From: JACQMJ01 sp964373495
GTDB lineage: Bacteria > Patescibacteriota > Minisyncoccia > Sungbacterales > SURF-37
DNA: 25,489 bases
Assembly (NCBI GenBank): GCA_964373495.1
Contig: CAYJUW010000007.1
Coordinates: 1 to 25,489 of the forward strand
Direction of reading: 5' to 3'
Below, in pieces: positions 12,764-20,244 of the stretch. Position 1 is the first letter of the stretch. Every line of letters starts with the position of its first letter. The notes beneath the pieces were generated by a model. That model saw only the letters and a list, made by a program, of their open reading frames with translations, ran no database searches and was not told the origin of the DNA. The position numbers were made by a program, and so were the translations under genes.

Positions 12764-14653
12764 TTAATTTTTAAAGACCATGAAGTCCCCGGGGACTTTT
12801 GCCTCAAGGAGCGGGAACCGCTCCCGGATGCGGTTGACGAGTCCCGGCTCGAGCCCATTCATCGGGATGATAGCAACCCGACCTGCGCCGTCAAGGGCTA
12901 TGTCCTCCAGCCGCCGGACATAGCGAATGCGCCGCCGCGCGCGCTCGGCCTCGCCAAACGTGCCGGTGGCGAACATGATGGTCTGGGCCGGCGCAGGCAC
13001 GCCGCGGATATCATCGCCGGAGAGGTTGACGATGATGAATTTTTGAATGTCGTCGGGCAGGCGCGCCGCATACTGTCCCTGATGCCAGAGATCAACGGCA
13101 AAGGCATTGTAGGTGGCAGCGCTTCCGGCGAAGCGGATGAAGTAGGTGCGGTAGGCGGCGCCAGCGATCACGGCGAGGAGGGCAAGGGCCAGGATAACAA
13201 GCTCGATGTGGATCCGGCCGAGCTGGCGGCGATAGGGCGCATAGTGGGGATTTTCTCGGGCGCGGATAACGTACTGGCGCGTCTTTGACCACAGCCAGGC
13301 CCCGCCCAGGCCGGCGAGTATCATCACCGGCGGGATCAGGCCGATGGCCCGCAGCGCGTGGGGCAAACCTTCTCGGGTTAAGGTAGCTGGTAGCATCAGG
13401 GCGATGAACCAAATAAAGAGCAGCAAGGCAGCGCTGCGGGAAATTCCAAATTCCAAACTCCAAACACCAAACAAATTCCAATTACCAAAATTCAAATTCC
13501 AAAACCGTTTGTGATTTGTGATTTGTGATTTGTGATTTGTTTGTGGTTTGGTGCTTAGGATTTCGGATTTCTGCGCGCCTAGGAATGCGGCTCGGATCGT
13601 TAGGATGAGGCCGATAAGGAAAAGTATGCCCACGGGCCAAAATAGCTGCGGCGCGCAGTTGAGGTTATGCCGGGCGTTGCAGTCGCCCCAGACGTTGAAC
13701 ATGCCCAGGGTCAGGATGGTGGATTTGGCGAATTCCTTCAGCGGCGATTCGGCCGAGAATATCGAAACCTGGCCGCCGCGGCCGAAGAAATCGGCGGGGT
13801 GCTGGAGGAAGTAGAGCCCGATGGGCAGGGCTACGACGAACGCCGTGAAGAGAAACAGCGCTACCACGCAGGGGATACACGGAATACCATTTTTAGATTT
13901 TGCATTGTCATTTTGAATTTTGAATTTTGAATTTTGAATTTCCTGGCGCCATCGCCGGAAGGCAAAGAGAATCGGAATAAGCATAACAAATGGTATGAAT
14001 CGGAATGCGATGTAGGTATGGAAGCCGAGGCCGGCGGCCAGGCCGCCCAAAACGGCGCTTGAAATTTTTCCGGTGCGTAAGGCCTTCAGGAGCCAGTACA
14101 TGGCGAAGACGGCGGAAAACGGCACCATGATCGCCCGGAAGCCGATGCGGGAGAAGTTGATATGCCAATAGCTCGTGGCGAGAAAGAAGGCGGAAAGTAG
14201 AGCCACGAGCTCAGAATTTTCAATTCTCAATTTCCAATTTTCAAACCGTTTGCCGTTTGAAGCATTTGAAGCATTGGAATTTGATTGATAATTGATAATT
14301 GATAATTTAAAATTTTCTCTGCGGAATAACTCTTTTGCCAATAAATAAATTCCCAGAACGGTTAAGGTGCCAAACACGGCAGACACGACGCGCAGTACCC
14401 ATGGCTCGGCGCCGAGGCCGGCCAGGGCAATGGCCTGGAGATTGATGAACAGTCCCTCGCGGCCGTTGTTCTCCGGGTAGAAGATTTTGAAGTGCCCGGT
14501 GGCCAGCGCCTCAAGGGCGTTATTGCCGTTGGCGGCCTCATCCGGGTAGAGCCCGGGCGGCGTTTCGGTAATCTGGTAAAAGCGAAAGAAGGCGGCAAGG
14601 GCGATGACCGCTGCGAGGAGGACGAGTTCCCATTTCCGCCTTAATGATTGCAT
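12764..14653 (-). CDS. GT39/PMT-like membrane glycosyltransferase with repeat-encoded loops
   Basis: 629 aa, multispanning, GT-C fold type. The first outer loop has the catalytic-type acidic pair Asp38-Glu39 in TPPGLYPDEAANGNNAL, followed by PENNGREGLFINLQA. Later segments include ATSYWHINFSRIGFRAIMVPF and GLGFHTYIAFRFIPFVM, typical of this family. Three segments between membrane helices look translated from low-complexity DNA: FKLSIINYQSNSNASNASNG, QEIQNSKFKIQNDNAKSKNG, and the stretch through TNHKSQITNHKRFWNLNFG. They lack family similarity and are N/K/S-rich in an otherwise A/L/G-rich protein. ATG 14653 starts MQSLRRKWELVLLAAVIALA; a TATACT lies 6 nt upstream and GGAGG directly abuts it. 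Sugar and acceptor are unknown; a role in surface glycosylation is inferred. Confidence 0.85.
   Translation of the reverse strand: MQSLRRKWELVLLAAVIALAAFFRFYQITETPPGLYPDEAANGNNALEALATGHFKIFYPENNGREGLFINLQAIALAGLGAEPWVLRVVSAVFGTLTVLGIYLLAKELFRRENFKLSIINYQSNSNASNASNGKRFENWKLRIENSELVALLSAFFLATSYWHINFSRIGFRAIMVPFSAVFAMYWLLKALRTGKISSAVLGGLAAGLGFHTYIAFRFIPFVMLIPILFAFRRWRQEIQNSKFKIQNDNAKSKNGIPCIPCVVALFLFTAFVVALPIGLYFLQHPADFFGRGGQVSIFSAESPLKEFAKSTILTLGMFNVWGDCNARHNLNCAPQLFWPVGILFLIGLILTIRAAFLGAQKSEILSTKPQTNHKSQITNHKRFWNLNFGNWNLFGVWSLEFGISRSAALLLFIWFIALMLPATLTREGLPHALRAIGLIPPVMILAGLGGAWLWSKTRQYVIRARENPHYAPYRRQLGRIHIELVILALALLAVIAGAAYRTYFIRFAGSAATYNAFAVDLWHQGQYAARLPDDIQKFIIVNLSGDDIRGVPAPAQTIMFATGTFGEAERARRRIRYVRRLEDIALDGAGRVAIIPMNGLEPGLVNRIRERFPLLEAKVPGDFMVFKN
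13441..13560. repeat. Low-complexity inverted array inside the glycosyltransferase gene (1)
   Basis: The left half has units such as AAATTCCAAATTCCAAACTCC and ACCAAACAAATTCC. The right half has four tandem GTGATTT units (13511-13538) and then TTTGTGGTTTGG. The two halves are complementary in type (CCAAA against TTTGG). Read on the minus strand it encodes TNHKSQITNHK and WNLNFGNWNLFGVWSLEFG. Confidence 0.8.
13890..13940. repeat. TTTTGAA tandem array inside the glycosyltransferase gene (2)
   Basis: TTTTAGATTTTGCATTGTCA is followed by four copies of TTTTGAA (13912-13939), then TTTCC. On the minus strand it encodes IQNSKFKIQNDNAKSKN. Confidence 0.8.
14214..14312. repeat. Low-complexity inverted array inside the glycosyltransferase gene (3)
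   Basis: The left half is AATTTTCAATTCTCAATTTC and CAATTTTCAAACC. The right half is GTTTGAAGCATTTGAAGCAT, GGAATTTGATTG, then three ATAATTG-type units (about 14287-14306). On the minus strand it encodes SIINYQSNSNASNASNG and RFENWKLRIENSE. Confidence 0.8.
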
Positions 14654-14659
14654 GCCTCC

Positions 14660-14665
14660 AGTATA
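14660..14665 (-). promoter_or_regulatory. -10 box next to the glycosyltransferase start
   Basis: TATACT on the minus strand, 6 nt before the ATG at 14653, with GGAGGC between. No good -35 at 17 nt. It overlaps a divergent control region shared with the promoter at 14691-14719. Confidence 0.45.
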
Positions 14666-14690
14666 GGGGTTTTCGCGCTTCGCCGATTGC

Positions 14691-14719
14691 TTGACATAAA
14701 TAGATAATTTTAGTATAAT
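14691..14719 (+). promoter_or_regulatory. Perfect consensus sigma70-type promoter
   Basis: TTGACA (14691-14696), 17-nt AT-rich spacer, TATAAT (14714-14719). It should drive the lipoprotein-like gene at 14829 with a roughly 100-nt leader. Confidence 0.92.
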
Positions 14720-14747
14720 GGGTACTAGCGAATTTTGGGCTTGTTCC

Positions 14748-14783
14748 TTGATGTTTCTACCTAAATTGATGTTTCTACCTAAA
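14748..14783. repeat. Exact 18-bp tandem duplication in the 14829 leader
   Basis: TTGATGTTTCTACCTAAA occurs twice in a row (14748-14765 and 14766-14783) inside the presumed 5' UTR. Confidence 0.95.
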
Positions 14784-14786
14784 TTC

Positions 14787-14804
14787 CCCGCGCCGTAGCG
14801 CGGG
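14787..14804 (+). other. Short GC hairpin before the ribosome-binding site of the 14829 gene
   Basis: CCCGCGC (14787-14793), loop CGTA, GCGCGGG (14798-14804). It lies 8 nt upstream of AAGGAGGG (14813-14820). Confidence 0.7.
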
Positions 14805-14828
14805 ATGCCCACAAGGAGGGGGCGCTCT

Positions 14829-15698
14829 ATGACCAGACTCGCGGTAGTAATCTTGCTGCTTGTCGTTCCTTTCACGCTGGCCTGTGGCCGCTCCGAGCAG
14901 GTCGCGCCGCCGCAAGCCGAACAGAAGGCCACCGAGAAGGAGCTCCTGGCGAAAAAGATCGCCGATGTCGAGGCCGAAGCCGAGCGCAAGACCCGCGAAA
15001 AGGCCGAGCGCGAGAAAGCCGAGGCCGACCGGCGCGCGAGTGAGGTAAGTCAACTCCGGGTTAACCTCTCCGTCCTCAAAGGGGAGAAGTCGGCTTCTGC
15101 CATCTATGCTGAAGGCCGAACTACCCCGGCATGGGAGGTTACCATCCGCCAGGGCGTGGCCACCGATACGGCTAGGGCTTGCGAATTCATTGAGCGGCAT
15201 CACGCCGGGGAGTGGGTCTGGAACACGCTGGAAGGACATTACAGCCAGCGGTTCGAGAAGCCGATCTCGTACGAGGAGGTCGGCGCAACGCCCAAGCAGC
15301 TCCAGGAGCTTCGTCGCACTGTCGGCCTCGCGGCGGCAAAGGCGCTCCACGCCGTGCTCGAGAACCCTCAGAAGGGTGTGACCTGCGGCCGCGGTGAAGG
15401 GAGTTTCGCGCTCGACAACGGAGCTGATGTCGCGGAGCGGCTCATCCAGGTTTTGCGCGACATCGAGGCCGCACCTGCCGCTATCGGAACGACCCCCGCG
15501 GCTCTACGGGCGTCAGTTCTAAAGTCCCTGCGGGCCGAGGTCGCCGAAGTGCGCAAGGCGTTCAAGGAGGGGAAAGGGAGCAGATCGGATTTCTACGCTC
15601 CCGCTATCTCCGATATCGGCCGCCGTGGGGGTGAGTGGAAGTTTGCACCCCAAGAGATAGGCCTGAACGCGGAGGAGTTGGCCTTCCTCAAAAACTAA
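14829..15698 (+). CDS. Lipoprotein-like exported protein, unknown
   Basis: 289 aa. ATG 14829 is selected by AAGGAGGG 8 nt upstream. The N-terminus (MTRLAVVILLLVVPFTLAC) is a signal peptide with a cysteine at 19; the residues before it (Thr-Leu-Ala) are a near-lipobox, not a textbook one. Residues about 30-75 are a charged coiled coil rich in Lys, Glu and Ala (LLAKKIADVEAEAERKTREK onward). The rest is a mixed domain with two cysteines (RACEFIERHH and GVTCGRGEG) that could form a disulfide outside the membrane. It has its own strong promoter and terminator, so it is monocistronic. No named domain recognised. A surface-anchored role is inferred from the signal peptide. Confidence 0.8.
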   Translation: MTRLAVVILLLVVPFTLACGRSEQVAPPQAEQKATEKELLAKKIADVEAEAERKTREKAEREKAEADRRASEVSQLRVNLSVLKGEKSASAIYAEGRTTPAWEVTIRQGVATDTARACEFIERHHAGEWVWNTLEGHYSQRFEKPISYEEVGATPKQLQELRRTVGLAAAKALHAVLENPQKGVTCGRGEGSFALDNGADVAERLIQVLRDIEAAPAAIGTTPAALRASVLKSLRAEVAEVRKAFKEGKGSRSDFYAPAISDIGRRGGEWKFAPQEIGLNAEELAFLKN

Positions 15699-15727
15699 AG
15701 CCCGGGTTTGCCTCGAAGCAAGTCCAG

Positions 15728-15755
15728 AGCCCCGACCGGCTGGTCGGGGCTTTTT
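15728..15755 (+). terminator. Rho-independent terminator of the lipoprotein-like gene
   Basis: Perfect 10-bp stem AGCCCCGACC (15728-15737)/GGTCGGGGCT (15742-15751) with a 4-nt loop and a T-tract to 15755. Confidence 0.95.
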
Positions 15756-15870
15756 CTATACTTCCAATGTTTCCACGCTACTTTCTATTCGATCTACACT
15801 TCTCTTGATCTCCACTCCCGTTGGGAAATAAAGCGTGGTACGGTTGTTCATTCCCCGGCATGCCGGTGTG

Positions 15871-15879
15871 TGCTATACT
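15871..15879 (+). promoter_or_regulatory. Extended -10 promoter of the PP2C fusion gene (leaderless)
   Basis: TGCTATACT (15871-15879): extended TGn plus TATACT. The ATG begins 10 nt later and there is no Shine-Dalgarno site. No convincing -35. Confidence 0.6.
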
Positions 15880-15889
15880 CAAGCCGAAT

Positions 15890-18800
15890 ATGCCCGGCGA
15901 AGGCGAACGACAACCTGATCTCCCTGCCCCCGAGGGGCCGCCATCCACCGAAGGCAAGCGGGCGCCGACGTACCGCGTCGAGAGCGAGAGCATCGCGAGC
16001 GAGCGGCATCCCGAGCAGAACGAGGACGCCGTACTTTCACTGCCCGAGCGCGGCGTCTTTGGCGTGTTTGACGGCATGGGAGGACATGCCGGGGGCGAAA
16101 TCGCATCCCAAATTGCGCGCGATGGCATAGCACGAGCGCTCGAGTCGTTACCCGAGGGCCTTCCCGTTGCCAACATGCGAATCGCAATCCAGGAGGCGCT
16201 CTTCGATGCTAACGCCGAGATTCGTCGGCAGGCCGAAGCCAATCCCGAATGGCGCGGGATGGGAACAACCGCATCGGTGGTCAAGATGTGGGAAAGCCCG
16301 CAGGGAGAGAGGAAAGCGGTGATTGGGCAGATGGGCGATAGCCGAATCTACGTCCTCCGTGCCGCTGGCGAGCTCGAGCCGGTAACGATTGATAATGTAA
16401 GGTCTGGCGACTCCGAAGCGGAGGTGGAGATACACCGCGAGGCGCAGCGGTTTTTGAGCACCGTAACCTCTGAAGATGATTTCCGGGAGGATTACGAGCG
16501 GGCGTGGTTCAGTAATCGCAATAGAGTGGAACCCCTCGGAGCAAAAGAGATTCACCCGAAGATGTACGTCGTTGATATCAAACCGGGCGACCGCCTCCTC
16601 CTCACCTCCGACGGTATCCACGACAACCTCACCGATGCGGAGATCGCCGATCTCCTCAAGACCGGGAGCGGCGATGCCGCCCGCGAACTCTCCCGCGCCG
16701 CCCAGGAGCGAAGCCGGGCAGGGCGGAGTGTGAATATCCGCGCCAAGCCCGATGACATGAGCGCAATCGTGGTTGATGTCAGTGCAGCCGAACAACCGCC
16801 TGCGCCGGAACGCGGCCCCACACCAGTGTCGGCTCAACCGCCGGCAACGCCCGGGGCACCCGAAATCGGCGTGCCGCGGGAGCGCATCGCCGAGCTCCGC
16901 GCCTATATGCAGGAGTTCCGGCAGGCGCGCGGGGCCTTTGTGACCGCGGAGAAGGAACAGAAGCAGGATCCCGAGGCCTATGAGCAGGCCAAGACCGTCT
17001 ATGAGACCAAGCGCGCCGAATACGTCGGGGCGAGCGTGAACCGGATGCTGAAGGAGCGGGAGCAGATCGTCGAGCTCGAAGTGGAGGCCAACCCCAGGAA
17101 AGTTGGCCTGATCGAGAAACAGTGGCGCGCCTGGGGTGAAGTCGCGCTCATACCCCAATCCTGGCGCGAGGGGTTTGATCACACCGCATTCGGCAAGACG
17201 CGGGTCGGCCAGATGTTCATCCGTTCGCTCAATATGCGCACGGCCTTGAGTTTGTCGCTCTGGGGGGTTGCTGTGGGATCCGGGTTTGGTTCCATCGTCG
17301 GCATCGGCTCGCTCATCGCGCGCAGCGGCGTGGGCGCGGCCGGCACCTACTTCGGCTCGCAGGCCTTGATGGAGGGCTTGGCCCAGAAACGGCGCTTCAC
17401 GCTGGATCGAAAAAAATTTGATGCGGCAGCGGCGTTCGACCTCCATGATACGAGCGAAGAGGCAAAGGAAAAGGCAGGCGAGCACGAGGTGTTCCTAGTG
17501 AACGAACTCGCGCGTCTCGAGGCCGCAGCGCTCCTCGCGGGCCGCAAGGTTGGCGATACTGCCGAGTACCGCGAGATCAGGAAGGTCTACCGCCGCTACG
17601 CCAAGGCCGAACAAGAAGAGGCAGTCAAATACGCAGCCGAAGCGGGCTGGCCACCGGAAGCAGGGAAGAGGGAGGGGGCCGCACGGCTCAAGTACATCAC
17701 AGAGTACCTCGAGGAAGAGGTGCTTAGGAGGGAGAAGGATTATAAGCGGGGCGAGCGAGGGCGGAAGGCGCTCGCCGGCGTTTTAGCCACAGCGTTCCCG
17801 ATTACGCGCATCATGGCTTTGAGTATGGGCGAAATCGCTACGCTTGAGGGCCGGCCGGTAGGACCCGGCCCGTCAGGCCGATTGGGAGCCGTACCGGAAG
17901 CGGTCCCGCCGGAGGCGTCGCCATCGGTCACCGCGGTGGTGAGACCGCCAGCACCGGCTCCCAGTGCGCCGGTCGGCGAGACCGTACGCTTAAGCCCGGA
18001 AGCAATTGGGCAGGTCCAGGGATTGGGCAGGACCGCGCAAGAAGCCCCGGCAACGCAGTTTCTAGAGGAAACAGTCCGGCTGGGCGCTGATGCGGCGGAA
18101 CAAGTTCGGGGACTCGGCGCTGTGGAAGCCCCGGGCGCGGAGGCGATCCGGTCGGCCGTCGAGGCAAAGGCCGGCCCCGCGGCCGTGGCGCGGGCTCTCG
18201 AAACCCTTGAGAAGACCATGGGGCCGACCGCGGCGATCCAAGAGGGCGGGAGTATCTGGAAATCAGCTATGCGTTTAGTTGAGAGCAACCAGATTTCGAA
18301 AGCGGATTTTGAAAGCGCCTGGAGAAACTCATTGGTTGACATTGAAGGCCAGGGCCAGGTGCCGATCCACAAGGTCGGGCTGGTTCACGCCGGCGATAAG
18401 CTTCGCTTCATCCCCGCGGAGGGGGTACATCCGCCGCGTTTTGAAATCATGGCCGAGAGCAAGATGCCGCTCGGTTCAGACCAGGATCTCTACGCCGCCT
18501 ACGAGCAGGTGGGGCGAGAGGCGCCGGAGTGGCTCAAGGAGTCGGTCGGCGCGCCGGTGAAACCGCATGAGGTCCTCGACAACATGGCGGCGGAAACGCC
18601 GGACACAGAGCCCGTCCATGACACCGGAGAAGAGGTGTCGCCAGAAGCTGCGGAAGGCGGAGGTGTTCCGGAGGCACCGCAGGGCGGAGAAAACGTTGCT
18701 ACCGAATCCGAAACTAGCGCGGAGCATGGAGCACCCGATATCCTGGCGGATCTCGGAATCCGGGCCTCCGTGGATCACTTCCACGCCTCAACCCTCGCCG

Positions 18801-19195
18801 AGCAGTCGGAGATGCTCTCGCAACTGGCCGACCGCGCCGCCGGAAACCCGGCCGTGCAAGAGCTCCTCGGAGAGTTGCGTGCCGATCCGGCCTATATGGA
18901 GAACTTCCAGATTTTCGAACGCCTCATCAGCCAGTTGACGGATGCCGTTTCCTATACGAGAATAAAGGCCATGCGCGTCGGTGAGCTCCTTAGCCGCGTG
19001 CCCGAGCGCGTAGCGCTCGAGGCGACCGCTGGCTGGGAGACGCTCGAACGGGGCGAGTGGCGGATTGCCGAGCTCATCCGTGCGGCGCGCCCGGACGAAG
19101 CGGCGCGGCAGATGAGCGTGCACGCCTTCCTCCAGACCGCCCCCAAGTATCTGTGGGAGATCATTCCTAAACTCAATCTCTACCCCCGTGCCTAG
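15890..19195 (+). CDS. PP2C-type Ser/Thr phosphatase fused to a large membrane/coiled-coil protein
   Basis: 1101 aa. Residues about 25-297 are a complete PP2C (PPM) metal-dependent protein phosphatase: RHPEQNEDAV (Asp46), FGVFDGMGGHAGGE (Asp61), GQMGDSRIYVL, LLLTSDGIHDNLTD (Asp241) and PDDMSAIVVDV (Asp288, Asp289). The metal-binding aspartates are all present. A Pro/Ala linker follows, then a coiled coil (about 325-395). A hydrophobic Gly-rich stretch is around 447-485 (SLWGVAVGSGFGSIVGIGSL), and then come more charged helices. A near-duplicate ETVRLSPEAIGQVQGLG/ETVRLGADAAEQVRGLG is followed by a possible LysM-like segment (GGSIWKSAMRL to VHAGDKLRFIP) and a helical C-terminus. ATG 15890 follows a -10 box by 10 nt. 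The 3' end overlaps the next gene by 8 nt. The phosphatase call is firm; the role of the remainder is unknown. Confidence 0.88.
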   Translation: MPGEGERQPDLPAPEGPPSTEGKRAPTYRVESESIASERHPEQNEDAVLSLPERGVFGVFDGMGGHAGGEIASQIARDGIARALESLPEGLPVANMRIAIQEALFDANAEIRRQAEANPEWRGMGTTASVVKMWESPQGERKAVIGQMGDSRIYVLRAAGELEPVTIDNVRSGDSEAEVEIHREAQRFLSTVTSEDDFREDYERAWFSNRNRVEPLGAKEIHPKMYVVDIKPGDRLLLTSDGIHDNLTDAEIADLLKTGSGDAARELSRAAQERSRAGRSVNIRAKPDDMSAIVVDVSAAEQPPAPERGPTPVSAQPPATPGAPEIGVPRERIAELRAYMQEFRQARGAFVTAEKEQKQDPEAYEQAKTVYETKRAEYVGASVNRMLKEREQIVELEVEANPRKVGLIEKQWRAWGEVALIPQSWREGFDHTAFGKTRVGQMFIRSLNMRTALSLSLWGVAVGSGFGSIVGIGSLIARSGVGAAGTYFGSQALMEGLAQKRRFTLDRKKFDAAAAFDLHDTSEEAKEKAGEHEVFLVNELARLEAAALLAGRKVGDTAEYREIRKVYRRYAKAEQEEAVKYAAEAGWPPEAGKREGAARLKYITEYLEEEVLRREKDYKRGERGRKALAGVLATAFPITRIMALSMGEIATLEGRPVGPGPSGRLGAVPEAVPPEASPSVTAVVRPPAPAPSAPVGETVRLSPEAIGQVQGLGRTAQEAPATQFLEETVRLGADAAEQVRGLGAVEAPGAEAIRSAVEAKAGPAAVARALETLEKTMGPTAAIQEGGSIWKSAMRLVESNQISKADFESAWRNSLVDIEGQGQVPIHKVGLVHAGDKLRFIPAEGVHPPRFEIMAESKMPLGSDQDLYAAYEQVGREAPEWLKESVGAPVKPHEVLDNMAAETPDTEPVHDTGEEVSPEAAEGGGVPEAPQGGENVATESETSAEHGAPDILADLGIRASVDHFHASTLAEQSEMLSQLADRAAGNPAVQELLGELRADPAYMENFQIFERLISQLTDAVSYTRIKAMRVGELLSRVPERVALEATAGWETLERGEWRIAELIRAARPDEAARQMSVHAFLQTAPKYLWEIIPKLNLYPRA

Positions 19196-19499
19196 AAAAC
19201 TCGTGGAGGAAAACATCGTGAAGCTCCTCGGCATTGCCGCCCTGCCGGACGAGGAGAAAATTAAGATTGTGGAGCGGATGGCAAACCTGGTCGAGCGGCG
19301 GCTGATCCTGCGCCTCGCGAAGGACTTGAGCGATGAAGATATGGATCAGCTCGAAGCGCTAACCGAACGCAATGCCGAGGACGAAGCGGCAGCCCTGCTC
19401 CGCGGCAAATTCCCGAACCTTGATGCAATAGTTCAGGAGGAGATTGAAGCGGTGAAGCATGAGGCCGTTGTGGTGGCCAAGGAGATTGATCGGGAATAG
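19188..19499 (+). CDS. Small helical protein, DUF5663-like
   Basis: 103 aa from GTG 19188, overlapping the PP2C stop by 8 nt. The body reads VKLLGIAALPDEEKIKIVER, then MANLVERRLILRLAKDLSDE and KFPNLDAIVQEEIEAVKHEA. This is the pattern I associate with DUF5663 (a short all-helical CPR family). The symbol-level match is from memory, so moderate. GTG 19218 has GGAGGA 7 nt upstream and would give a 93-aa form lacking VEENI; the longer start keeps the usual residues before KLLGI. Translational coupling to the PP2C gene is likely. Confidence 0.7.
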   Translation: MPRKLVEENIVKLLGIAALPDEEKIKIVERMANLVERRLILRLAKDLSDEDMDQLEALTERNAEDEAAALLRGKFPNLDAIVQEEIEAVKHEAVVVAKEIDRE

Positions 19500-19518
19500 T
19501 TACTCACGGTTTTGGGTG

Positions 19519-19553
19519 TAGTGCGCGCCCCGGCTCTGCCGGGGCGCGCACTA
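19519..19553 (+). other. 15-bp perfect GC hairpin between genes
   Basis: TAGTGCGCGCCCCGG (19519-19533), loop CTCTG, exact complement 19539-19553. Very stable but not followed by a U-tract. It could stop transcription by structure alone or protect the upstream mRNA 3' end. Confidence 0.85.
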
Positions 19554-19576
19554 TCATTCCGGGGGCCGTGTCCTCG

Positions 19577-19585
19577 TGGTATAGT
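19577..19585 (+). promoter_or_regulatory. Extended -10 promoter (leaderless) of the 147-aa gene
   Basis: TGGTATAGT (19577-19585), i.e. TGn plus TATAGT, 9 nt before the ATG at 19595. No Shine-Dalgarno site, no clear -35. Confidence 0.6.
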
Positions 19586-19594
19586 GGACTCGTT

Positions 19595-20038
19595 ATGGCA
19601 GAGTTGCCGTCGCATCAGGAACACACGCCGCACCAGGAAATCGCCGAGCTGGAGCGGCTGCTTGAGGAGAAGCGTCAGGCCTTGGCCGCAGAGGGTAAGG
19701 CCCTGGAGGAGCGTGAGGCCTTTAAAGAGACGTTCCGGGAACGCTACGGCGAGGCCTTGGCGCCTCCGCCGGCCGGCGGAGCCCCCGCCGCGCCGACAGC
19801 CGCCTCGCCCCCCGCGCCGCCGGCCGATGAGCTGGCCCGGCACGCGCAAGCGCTCGGCGCCAAGGAACGCGCCGAACAGCTCGAGCATTTGATCGCCCTC
19901 GCCTTTTCCAATGGGGTGCGCTATGCCGCCGACGTGGCCCGCCGCGCCACGCCCTGGCTCATGGACGAGCTCCATGACCGACTGCAGGATCAGTACTACC
20001 AAAAGCTTATCGAGCTAAAACAGCTGAAAGCGCTTTAG
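19595..20038 (+). CDS. Helical protein with Pro/Ala linker, unknown (147 aa)
   Basis: ATG 19595 follows the putative -10. An N-terminal coiled coil (HQEIAELERLLEEKRQALAA onward) leads to a proline-alanine linker (about residues 50-70) and then a conserved-looking helical domain containing EHLIALAFSNGVRYAADVAR and TPWLMDELHDRLQDQYYQKL. No signal or membrane segment. It is the first of three closely packed genes before the secretion-type ATPase and probably belongs to the same apparatus. Function unknown. Confidence 0.75.
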   Translation: MAELPSHQEHTPHQEIAELERLLEEKRQALAAEGKALEEREAFKETFRERYGEALAPPPAGGAPAAPTAASPPAPPADELARHAQALGAKERAEQLEHLIALAFSNGVRYAADVARRATPWLMDELHDRLQDQYYQKLIELKQLKAL

Positions 20039-20055
20039 GTGCGTTTTTGGAGTAT

Positions 20056-20244
20056 ATGAGCACTGCGCAATTGTCGAAACGCGCATTTACGGCACAGGAA
20101 ATTGGGAAAGCATATCAAAGGTTCCTGGAGCGGTTTTCGCGCCTGAAGCAGGAGCGGGAGGATCTCCTGCTGGCCTACCGGAGACGCCTCGAGGCCAGCC
20201 GAAATAATCAGTCCGAACGCGAGCCGCATGAGCATCGAACATGA
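20056..20244 (+). CDS. Small coiled-coil protein (62 aa), unknown
   Basis: Starts ATG 20056 (MSTAQLSKRAFTAQEIGKAY) with a partial GGAG 3 nt upstream; a TTG at 20047 is an alternative. One long amphipathic, very charged helix (RFLERFSRLKQEREDLLLAY then RRRLEAS). The stop overlaps the ATG of the next gene (ATGA), so the two are translationally coupled. The codon style matches its neighbours. No family recognised. Confidence 0.65.
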   Translation: MSTAQLSKRAFTAQEIGKAYQRFLERFSRLKQEREDLLLAYRRRLEASRNNQSEREPHEHRT

